A stretch of 5,755 nucleotides of DNA. Source: DATGMB01 sp035293845 (GTDB taxonomy: Bacteria > Acidobacteriota > Terriglobia > Bryobacterales > Bryobacteraceae). Shown here piece after piece: positions 1 through 5,755 of the stretch; position 1 is the first letter of the stretch; the number at the start of each line of letters is the position of its first letter. The notes below the pieces were generated by a model that was given only the letters and a program-made list of their open reading frames with translations, was not told the origin of the DNA and ran no database searches. Made by a program: the position numbers and the translations under genes. The stretch is from assembly GCA_035293845.1 (NCBI GenBank), contig DATGMB010000125.1, forward strand, positions 1-5,755. The letters are read 5' to 3'.

Positions 1-15
1 CTGGTCCGGAGCCGT

Positions 16-44
16 TTGTAAGTGATAGATATTCAGGGTATTCT
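16..44 (+). promoter_or_regulatory. Candidate sigma-70-type promoter upstream of the kinase gene
   Basis: TTGTAA (16-21) and TATTCT (39-44) are separated by exactly 17 bases. Each hexamer matches the -35 or -10 consensus at four of six positions. Transcription would begin near position 50, leaving a leader of roughly 80 bases before the ATG at 133. The stretch is AT-rich compared with the surrounding DNA, as expected for a promoter. A short inverted repeat, ATTCT-N6-AGAAT (40-55), overlaps the -10 and could be an operator or chance. No -24/-12 sigma-54 element is visible here. Such weak matches are common by chance, so this is a suggestion only. Confidence 0.3.
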
Positions 45-132
45 AATTACAGAATCGCAAATTCCGCACGGCATCAAACGTGCTCCGAGCGGGGCGGGAC
101 TACTGTCTAGCGCAGGCAACAGGGCGGCTTCG

Positions 133-3100
133 ATGTTTCAGGAACTCAAGTTCCAGCTTTCCACCGCGATCCTCACGATCCTTACGATCGCGGCCGCGGT
201 CTCCGCCTGCGTCAACCTGGATGCCAAGCTGCATTTCAAACCGCCCGAGGATGGCGTCATCTGGGTCGATCGCGCGCCGGGCGTCCAGGCGCTCCATGTC
301 CCGGCCGGCAGCCCCGGCGCCAAAGCCGGCATCCACGAAGGCGACCTGCTGAAATCCATCGAGGGCGTGCCCATCCACAAGGCCATCGACGTGGTCCAGG
401 TCCTGGTCACGATCGGCGCGTGGAAGAACGCCACCTACGTGGTGAACCGCGGCGGTGTGGAAGTCACCGTCAAGAACCTCATCGTGGGCGAGACCCCGCT
501 CGATCACGCAGTACTCTATCAGTACGCGGTGGGCTTCGCGTACCTGATCATCGGCCTTTTCGTCTATTTCCGCCGCGGCAGCGCGCAAAAAGCGCAGCAC
601 TTCTATATTCTCTGCCTGGCTTCCTTCATTTATCTGACGTTCCACTACACCGGCCAGCTCAACAGCTTCGATCAGGTGATCCTGTTCGGCAATCTGGCCG
701 CGGGCCTGCTCGCCCCCACCCTGTTCCTGCATTTTGCCGTTACCTTCCCGGAGCCGCGCATGGGTTTCCGCAGGCCGGTCGAACGGGTGCTGCTCTACGT
801 TCCGGCCGGGCTGTTCCTGCTGCTTTACGCCGGAGTCGCCTCGAACGCGGTGCGGATCGCCATGCCGCTGGTGGAAGTCCGCTGGCTGCTCGACCGCGTC
901 TGGATGCTCTTCTGGACCGTGCCCTACCTGGCCGGCGGTCTGGTGTTGCGCCTCGATTCGAACAAAGCGGATGACCCGATCGTGCGGCGTCAGCTCCGCT
1001 GGCTGGGCAACGGCACGCTGTGCGGTGTCCTCCCTTTCACGCTCTTCTACGTGGTCCCGTACGCGGCCGGCATGATCCCGGGCGCCTGGCAGAAGATGAC
1101 CGTGCTGCCGATGGCGCTGATCCCGCTCTCGCTGGCTTACGCCATCGTGCGCTACCGCCTGATGGACGTGGATATCATCTTTCGCCGCGGCTACGCTTAT
1201 ACCCTCGCCACCATCTGCGTCCTCGCGGCGTTTTACGGCCTCGTGTTTTCGCTCGGCAGCCTGGTGCAGAAGCAGGGACTCGGCAACACCGGCGTCATGA
1301 CCGTGATGCTGATCGGCGCGTTCCTCTTCCAGCCGATCCGCAACTGGATCCAGGAGTCGCTCGACCGCCACTTCTACCGCGACCAGTACGACTACCGGCG
1401 CACTCTGGTCGAGTTCGCGCGCGAGCTGAGCTCGGAGACGGACCTCGACGCCATGCTTTCGTCCGTCGGCGACCGCCTGATCGAAACGCTGTCGATCAAC
1501 CATCTCGCCTTCTTCCTGGCCGAAGACAAGCCCTCCGGCGAAGACGCCCCGCGGTTCCACTTGAAAAAAGCCATGGGCGCCAATCCGCGGCTGGCCGGCG
1601 CCGCCTACGATTCGCTCGATCTCACCTTCCTCAACTGGAAGCTGCCGGAAGGGTATCTCTTCTTCGAGCGCACGCGGCACCAGCTCGACGCGATCTCGCA
1701 GTCCTGGCCGGCCTCCGTGCGCCGCACCATCGCCGATCTGGACCTCACTTATTACCTGCCCTGCACCGCGCGCGGACGCACGGTCGGCTACCTGGGCGTC
1801 AGCCGCACCGCCGACGGCGATTTCCTTTCGAGCGTCGATGTCGAGCTGCTGGTCACGCTCGCCGGCTACGTCGGCATCGCCATTGAAAACGCGCGGCTGT
1901 ACGGCTCGCTCGAGCGTAAGATCGCCGAGTACGAGCGTCTCAAAGAGTTCAGCGAAAACATCGTCGAATCGATCAACGTCGGCATCCTGGCGGCGGACCT
2001 CGAAGATCGCGTCGAGAGCTGGAACAGCCAGATCGAGAAACTGACCGGCATCGCCCGCGAGCAGGCCGTGGGACGCAGACTCGGCGACCTGTTCCCGGCC
2101 GCGCTCGCCGAGGAGTTCACGCGCGTCAAGGGCGAAACCGGCATCCACCACATCTACAAGTTCCTGCTGAAACCGGCTGGCCGCGCGGCGCCCGAAAGCG
2201 CCGGCGCCGTCAACGGCAACGGCCACGCCGGCGCCCCCGCGCTCGCCGCCGTCTCCCGCGAAACCACGCTGAATATCGCGATCGCCCCGCTGGTTTCGAA
2301 AGACCAGGAGCAGATCGGCCGCCTCATCATCTTCGACGACGTGACCGACCGCGCCGAACTGGAACAGCGGCTGGTGCAGGCGGACAAGCTTTCGAGCATC
2401 GGCCTGCTGGCGGCCGGCGTCGCCCACGAGGTCAACACACCGCTCGCCGTCATCTCCACCTACGCCCAGATGCTCGCCAAGCAGGTCGCCGAGGATTCGC
2501 AGAAGTCCCAGATCCTCGAAAAGATCGCCAAGCAGACCTTCCGCGCGAGCGAAATCGTCAATTCGCTGCTGAACTTCTCCCGCACTTCGACCACGTCCTT
2601 CGGCCCGGTCAACCTGAACCGCGTGATCCAGGAGACTCTCTCGCTGCTCGATCACCAGTTGCAGAAGGCCGGCGTGCAGATTCATAGCGATCTGCCGCCG
2701 GGCCTGCCCACGGTCGAAGGAAATGCGGGCAAGCTGCAGCAGGTTTTCCTGAACCTGTTCCTCAACGCGCGGGATGCCATGGCGGGCGGCGGAACGCTCG
2801 AAGTCCGCACCTGGCAGGAGGGGGCGCGGGTGCGCGTGGAAGTCGCCGACACCGGCCACGGCATTTCCCCCGAGCACATCCACCGCATCTACGATCCGTT
2901 CTTCACCACCAAGGCCGCGCGCAAGGGCACCGGGCTGGGTCTCTCGGTAACGTACGGTATCATTCAAGAGCATGGTGGTTCTATCGAAGTTTTCAACCGG
3001 CGGGAGGGCGGCGCGGCGTTCCGCCTGGAATTGCCGGTCAGCGGCGCATCCGGCGCCGGGCGCATGGCATCACGGCAGCAAGCAGCAGCCGAGGCTCACC

Positions 3101-3138
3101 TCCGGCCGGCCGAAGGGCAGCCGGTAAGTGCGGCGTGA
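133..3138 (+). CDS. Membrane sensor histidine kinase with PDZ, multi-TM, GAF, PAS, HisKA and HATPase domains
   Basis: This is the sensor kinase of a two-component pair, expected to autophosphorylate on H765 and pass the phosphate to the regulator encoded next. Numbering is from the ATG at 133 (1001 aa). Residues 9-27 are hydrophobic (TM1 or signal anchor). A PDZ-like domain follows at about 50-120 (GSPGAKAGIHEGDLLKSIEG core). Nine more hydrophobic segments lie at about 127-146, 157-172, 182-206, 219-238, 255-274, 295-314, 322-341, 355-376 and 387-402. A GAF-like domain spans about 425-588, then a short helical linker, and a PAS domain at about 609-740 interrupted by an Ala/Gly/Pro-rich insert (681-707). 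HisKA has the H-box AHEVNTP (H765, with the E766-xx-T769 phosphatase signature). HATPase shows the N-box (N874, N878), G1 DTGHG (906-910) and G2 GTGLGL (932-937). All catalytic boxes are intact. The core resembles NtrB-like kinases and the sensor half recalls ComP-type kinases (inference). The frame stays open back to a GTG at 22, but ATG 133 has AGGGCGG five bases upstream and begins directly before TM1. The signal sensed is unknown. Confidence 0.93.
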   Translation: MFQELKFQLSTAILTILTIAAAVSACVNLDAKLHFKPPEDGVIWVDRAPGVQALHVPAGSPGAKAGIHEGDLLKSIEGVPIHKAIDVVQVLVTIGAWKNATYVVNRGGVEVTVKNLIVGETPLDHAVLYQYAVGFAYLIIGLFVYFRRGSAQKAQHFYILCLASFIYLTFHYTGQLNSFDQVILFGNLAAGLLAPTLFLHFAVTFPEPRMGFRRPVERVLLYVPAGLFLLLYAGVASNAVRIAMPLVEVRWLLDRVWMLFWTVPYLAGGLVLRLDSNKADDPIVRRQLRWLGNGTLCGVLPFTLFYVVPYAAGMIPGAWQKMTVLPMALIPLSLAYAIVRYRLMDVDIIFRRGYAYTLATICVLAAFYGLVFSLGSLVQKQGLGNTGVMTVMLIGAFLFQPIRNWIQESLDRHFYRDQYDYRRTLVEFARELSSETDLDAMLSSVGDRLIETLSINHLAFFLAEDKPSGEDAPRFHLKKAMGANPRLAGAAYDSLDLTFLNWKLPEGYLFFERTRHQLDAISQSWPASVRRTIADLDLTYYLPCTARGRTVGYLGVSRTADGDFLSSVDVELLVTLAGYVGIAIENARLYGSLERKIAEYERLKEFSENIVESINVGILAADLEDRVESWNSQIEKLTGIAREQAVGRRLGDLFPAALAEEFTRVKGETGIHHIYKFLLKPAGRAAPESAGAVNGNGHAGAPALAAVSRETTLNIAIAPLVSKDQEQIGRLIIFDDVTDRAELEQRLVQADKLSSIGLLAAGVAHEVNTPLAVISTYAQMLAKQVAEDSQKSQILEKIAKQTFRASEIVNSLLNFSRTSTTSFGPVNLNRVIQETLSLLDHQLQKAGVQIHSDLPPGLPTVEGNAGKLQQVFLNLFLNARDAMAGGGTLEVRTWQEGARVRVEVADTGHGISPEHIHRIYDPFFTTKAARKGTGLGLSVTYGIIQEHGGSIEVFNRREGGAAFRLELPVSGASGAGRMASRQQAAAEAHLRPAEGQPVSAA

Positions 3139-3139
3139 G

Positions 3140-4582
3140 ATGAGCGCACCGCAAACCTCCCCCGTGGCCAAGGGCAAGATCCTCGTCATCGATGACGAGC
3201 TCGATATCCGCGAAGGTCTGGAGCTGCTGCTGACGTCCGAAGGATACGCCGTCGAGTTGGCGCAGAACGGCTCGGAAGGCCTCGAAAAGCTGGAAAAACA
3301 CAGCTACGATCTGGTCCTGCTCGATCTCATGATGCCGGACCGCTCCGGCATGGACGTGCTGCAGGAAGTCCGTGCCCGCGACCGGGAAACCCCGATCTTC
3401 ATGATCACCGCCTATGGCTCGGTCGAAGCCGCGGTGAACGCGCTGAAGCTCGGCGCCAACGATTACTTCTCCAAGCCCTGGGATAACGAGAAGCTGATCA
3501 TCGAAATCCAGCGGATGATCGACCGCACCCGCCTGGAATCGGAGAACACCCACCTCAAGCGCGCCCTCAAGCAGCGCTACAGCTTTCCCAACATCATCGG
3601 CAAGAGCGAGCGCATGGTGCGCATGCTCGATCTGGTGGCGCAGGTGGCGCCCAGCCGCTCGACCATCCTCATCACGGGAGAAACCGGCACCGGAAAAGAG
3701 CTGGTCGCCAAGGCCATCCACGCCAATTCCACACGCGCCGACCAGATGTTCGTGCCCGTCAACAGCGGCTCGCTGCCGCCCGAACTGCTCGAATCGACGC
3801 TCTTCGGCCACGTCAAAGGCGCGTTCACCAGCGCCATCCAGTCCAAGAAGGGCTACTTCGAAGTCGCCGACCGCGGCACCATCTTCTTCGACGAGATCGG
3901 CACCATCGGTCCCGAGACGCAGATCAAGCTGCTGCGCGTCATCCAGGAGAAGGAATTCACTCCCCTCGGCGCCACCGACCCCATCAAAGTCGATGTCCGC
4001 ATCCTGGCCGCCACCAACGCCGACCTGTTGCAGCTCGTCAAGGAAGGCAAATTCCGCGAGGACCTCTACTACCGGCTGAACGTCATCAACATCGTGCTGC
4101 CGCCCCTCCGCGAGCGCAAGGAAGACATCCCGCTGCTGGTGGACCACTTCTTCAACTACTACTGCCGCGAGAACGCCAAATTCCTGGACTCCTCCGGCCG
4201 CTCGGTGCTGCGCTTCGAGCCCGAAGCCATGCAGGTGCTGATGGAGCACAACTGGCCGGGTAACGTGCGCGAGCTCGAAAACGTGGTCGAGCGCGCTGTG
4301 GTGCTGGCCTCCGATCCGCTGGTCCCGCTCGGCGTCCTGCCGGACACGCTCCTTGCCGCCAACGGCGTCCGCATCAACCGCGGCGAAGGCGCGCCGCTGC
4401 CCGAGGACGCCTCGCTGTTCGAGATCCTCTACGATTACGAGCGCCGCATCATCATCGAGCGCCTGGAGCGCTGCAACTGGAGCCAGACCGAGGCCGCCGA
4501 AAGCCTGCACGTCCCGCTTTCCACGTTGAATCAGAAGATCAAGCGGCTGGATATCAAGATTCGGAAAAAGTCCGAGACATAG
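3140..4582 (+). CDS. NtrC-family sigma-54-dependent response regulator
   Basis: This is a cytoplasmic transcription activator of 480 aa, the usual NtrC-family length, which would use ATP hydrolysis to open sigma-54 promoters once phosphorylated. The receiver domain (about 12-128) has acidic residues D18/D19, phospho-acceptor D62 (LLDLMMPD), T90 and K112. The AAA+ domain (about 152-385) has Walker A GETGTGKE (180-187, K186), Walker B FFDEIG (D251, E252), YYRLNV (R312), LPPLRER (320-326) and sensor II WPGNVREL (R377). The sigma-54 contact loop reads GAFTSA (227-232), a serine replacing the canonical second glycine. A Fis-type HTH (about 446-471, NWSQTEAAESL...STLNQKIKRL) ends the protein. The ATG lies one base after the kinase stop, implying translational coupling. 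An in-frame GTG at 3128 would overlap the kinase end, add four residues and sit about ten bases after a GAAGGG, so it is a real alternative start. The cognate partner is surely the upstream kinase. Target genes cannot be read from the window. Confidence 0.95.
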   Translation: MSAPQTSPVAKGKILVIDDELDIREGLELLLTSEGYAVELAQNGSEGLEKLEKHSYDLVLLDLMMPDRSGMDVLQEVRARDRETPIFMITAYGSVEAAVNALKLGANDYFSKPWDNEKLIIEIQRMIDRTRLESENTHLKRALKQRYSFPNIIGKSERMVRMLDLVAQVAPSRSTILITGETGTGKELVAKAIHANSTRADQMFVPVNSGSLPPELLESTLFGHVKGAFTSAIQSKKGYFEVADRGTIFFDEIGTIGPETQIKLLRVIQEKEFTPLGATDPIKVDVRILAATNADLLQLVKEGKFREDLYYRLNVINIVLPPLRERKEDIPLLVDHFFNYYCRENAKFLDSSGRSVLRFEPEAMQVLMEHNWPGNVRELENVVERAVVLASDPLVPLGVLPDTLLAANGVRINRGEGAPLPEDASLFEILYDYERRIIIERLERCNWSQTEAAESLHVPLSTLNQKIKRLDIKIRKKSET

Positions 4583-4620
4583 TACCCGGAGTTTGGCCCC
4601 TGCGTGCCGCGGCAGGTACT
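4581..4620 (+). terminator. Imperfect hairpin directly after the regulator stop codon
   Basis: CCTGC (4599-4603) pairs with GCAGG (4612-4616) around an eight-base loop. The outer arms AGTA (4581-4584) and TACT (4617-4620) can also pair across an internal bulge. The structure overlaps the stop codon and has no T-run after it, so it is not a standard intrinsic terminator. It may protect the mRNA 3' end or be fortuitous. Confidence 0.2.
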
Positions 4621-4625
4621 CCTTC

Positions 4626-4648
4626 GATTCCCGGCTGAGACGGGAATC
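4626..4648. terminator. Perfect 8-bp inverted repeat in the convergent spacer
   Basis: GATTCCCG (4626-4633) and CGGGAATC (4641-4648) are perfect reverse complements separated by the seven-base loop GCTGAGA. The repeat lies between the end of the regulator gene and the end of the convergently oriented TIGR03435 remnant, the expected place for a bidirectional transcription end. No T-tract follows on either strand, so if it acts in termination it is atypical or only stabilises the 3' end. The rest of the 4583-4755 spacer shows no supportable gene. Confidence 0.4.
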
Positions 4649-4755
4649 ATAGGGGCTCGACGGCGCGCAACGTTCTCCTCGCGGGCGGACCATGCGCCCG
4701 GCGACTCCACCGAAAGCCTGCCTCTTCCGCTTTCGATGCTGAATTACTCCTTGGC

Positions 4756-5198
4756 TCAATTCTCGGTCGCCAACGGCTTCGTCTGACGGTGGACCACTAG
4801 GTCGAACCGCTCAGAGAGCAGGGATTGCAGCATCTCGGGGATCTGTTGCTCGTTCGCGCCGTCCGGAAGCTTGGCCAGAACGTCGAACCGATCCTCGCGG
4901 ATCCATGCCGGCCCCGCAACCTCATACGGTTTCAAAAGGTAAGCGCGTTGGATCAGGTCGGCCAGCGTCGCGGCCCGTATTTCAACGCGGCCGTGCTCGG
5001 GCCGGGAATATCCGGGAACAGAGCCAACCGCGACAAAGGCGGCCAGCAGCCGCATCCCCACTGCGGCGCGGTTGGGTCGGTGCCGGCGTGTTGCCTTACT
5101 GAAGCGGCCTCAAAACGCGCCGCTTCCGACGGACCCGGCGCCCCGGAAAGACTCGCCGAAAACGCGGCAAGCACCCAAACAGTATCGAGTCTCGTCAT
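4756..5198 (-). pseudogene. Frameshifted, truncated TIGR03435-family (soil-associated) protein
   Basis: The first part (ATG at 5198, read down to about 5060) gives a signal-peptide-like start (MTRLDTVWVLAAFSASLSG) and then RFEAASVR, matching the FEVASVK motif that opens mature TIGR03435 proteins. The family resemblance then continues in another frame ending at 4756: GRVEIRAATLADLIQRAY, KPYEVAGPAWI, DRFDVLAKLP, MLQSLLSERFDLVVHRQTK. These correspond to the family's typical 'TLKDLI-AY', 'Y-I-G--W', 'RFDI-AK-P' and 'LLADRFKL-VHRETKE' blocks. One extra G in the G4 tract at 5056-5059 would fuse the frames into about 147 residues. Even then the protein stops right after HRQTKPLATEN, where members normally continue for about another 100 residues. 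No recognisable continuation follows the stop. Function of the family is unknown; an exported protein is likely. It sits 67 bases downstream of the dehydrogenase on the same strand. The frameshift could be an assembly error, but the lost C-terminus argues for a decayed gene. Confidence 0.75.
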
Positions 5199-5265
5199 AA
5201 TCACGTCAGGCGGATCCTTGCATGTCAAGGACTACGCAACGATTTTCAAATTGGAACCGGCCGCC

Positions 5266-5755
5266 CTACCGCGCCGTCCACCCGCCGTCGATCAGAATAT
5301 CCGTCCCCGTGATGAACCCGGCCTCTTCCGAGCACAGATAAACGGCGAGCTGGCCGATCTCCTCGACCTTTCCCCATCGCGCCAGCGGGATATTGGCGAG
5401 GAACTGCGCGTTGGCTTCCCGGTTCTCGATCAGCGGACGGTTCATTTCCGTGGCGAAGGGGCCTGGGCTGATGCCGTTGCACGTAATCCCCTCCGGCGCG
5501 AGTTCGAGCGCCAGCGCGCGCGTCATGCCGAGCAGCGCCGCCTTGCTCGCCGAATACGCGGCGCGGCCGGGCAGCGATACCCAACTCATGATCGAAGTCA
5601 TGTTCAGGATCCGGCCGTAGCCGTTCCCGGTCATGTGCGGCACGATCGACCGGCACATCAGGAACGCCGCCGTGACGTTGGTGTCCATCACGCTGCGCCA
5701 TTCGTCGAGCGAGAACTCCGTAACCGGCTTGCGCACATTGATTCCGGCGTTGTTG
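5266..5755 (-). CDS. Short-chain dehydrogenase/reductase, gluconate 5-dehydrogenase/FabG-like (5' partial)
   Basis: This is a classical SDR oxidoreductase, an NAD(P)-dependent enzyme interconverting a hydroxyl and a carbonyl in the cytoplasm. The gene runs off the window: 162 C-terminal residues are visible of a usual 250 or so, and the N-terminal Rossmann glycine motif lies outside. The visible part starts with NNAG (1-4), then the active-site Asn in DTNVTAAF (N26), the catalytic Ser in NMTSI (S54) and YSASK (Y67, K71), with the normal 13-residue Ser-Tyr spacing. ISPGPFATEM and the C-terminal TGTDILIDGG are also typical. The RKPVTEFSLDEW stretch after NNAG, and LARWGKVEEI later, resemble gluconate 5-dehydrogenase (IdnO/Ga5DH) and KduD-type sugar-acid dehydrogenases more than housekeeping FabG. 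Substrate assignment is inference. All visible catalytic residues are intact. A coding sequence open through the window edge supports a real, functional gene. Its neighbours give no pathway clue. Confidence 0.9.
   Translation of the reverse strand, partial: NNAGINVRKPVTEFSLDEWRSVMDTNVTAAFLMCRSIVPHMTGNGYGRILNMTSIMSWVSLPGRAAYSASKAALLGMTRALALELAPEGITCNGISPGPFATEMNRPLIENREANAQFLANIPLARWGKVEEIGQLAVYLCSEEAGFITGTDILIDGGWTAR

Noticed and set aside
22..132. GTG at 22 as the kinase start, adding 37 residues
   Set aside because: The extra residues have no family character, precede the natural TM1 start, and overlap the candidate promoter. ATG 133 has a better upstream ribosome-binding site.
1..132. Possible -24/-12 sigma-54 promoter for autoregulation of the operon
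   Set aside because: No TGGC-N(8)-TTGC-like element could be seen upstream of the kinase gene, nor a convincing one in the 4583-4755 spacer.
100..2973. A 957-codon open frame antisense to the kinase gene
   Set aside because: It is a by-product of strong GC bias at codon positions. Its translation is rich in R, D, E, G and Q with no recognisable domain, while the sense strand encodes an intact kinase.
3038..4759. A 573-codon open frame antisense to the regulator gene
   Set aside because: The same GC-bias shadow: it has no domain, is of low complexity, and the sense strand has every NtrC-family motif.
4604..4786. Small 60-codon + strand frame after the regulator gene
   Set aside because: No ribosome-binding site, no recognisable motif, and it runs over the hairpins and the end of the TIGR03435 remnant.
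5223..5228. TTGACA on the minus strand upstream of the TIGR03435 remnant
   Set aside because: It is a perfect -35 hexamer, but the 17-base spacing leads to CGTGAT, a poor -10 abutting the ATG at 5198. It is probably chance.

Overview
The window is GC-rich DNA with tightly packed genes. It most likely comes from an Acidobacteriota soil bacterium of the Solibacter/Bryobacter type. The main clue is a remnant of the TIGR03435 ('soil-associated') protein family, which is strongly expanded in that group. The strong GC bias at third codon positions also fits. This assignment is inferred from family knowledge; no rRNA or other phylogenetic marker is present.

Positions 1-4582 (+ strand) hold a two-gene signalling operon. 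The first gene (best start at 133) encodes a membrane histidine kinase of about 1001 residues. It has an N-terminal hydrophobic segment, a PDZ-like domain, about nine further membrane segments, a GAF-like domain, a PAS domain with a low-complexity insert, and a HisKA/HATPase core. One base after its stop codon, a 480-residue NtrC-family response regulator begins, with receiver, sigma-54 AAA+ and Fis-type HTH domains. The two are almost certainly a cognate pair. The kinase would sense an envelope or cytoplasmic cue and phosphorylate the regulator at D62, which would then activate sigma-54 promoters. The targets are not visible here. The regulator has GAFTSA in place of the canonical GAFTGA sigma-54 contact loop.

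Positions 4583-4755 are a non-coding spacer between converging genes, with two hairpin-forming inverted repeats. Positions 4756-5198 (- strand) carry a frameshifted and C-terminally truncated TIGR03435 gene. Adding one G to a G4 tract at 5056-5059 would join its two frames. Positions 5266-5755 (- strand) hold the C-terminal two thirds of a classical short-chain dehydrogenase, most like the gluconate 5-dehydrogenase/FabG branch, cut by the window edge.

No mobile element, CRISPR array, RNA gene or clearly novel multi-gene system was found. The most notable items are the kinase's sensor architecture, the GAFTSA variant and the broken TIGR03435 gene.
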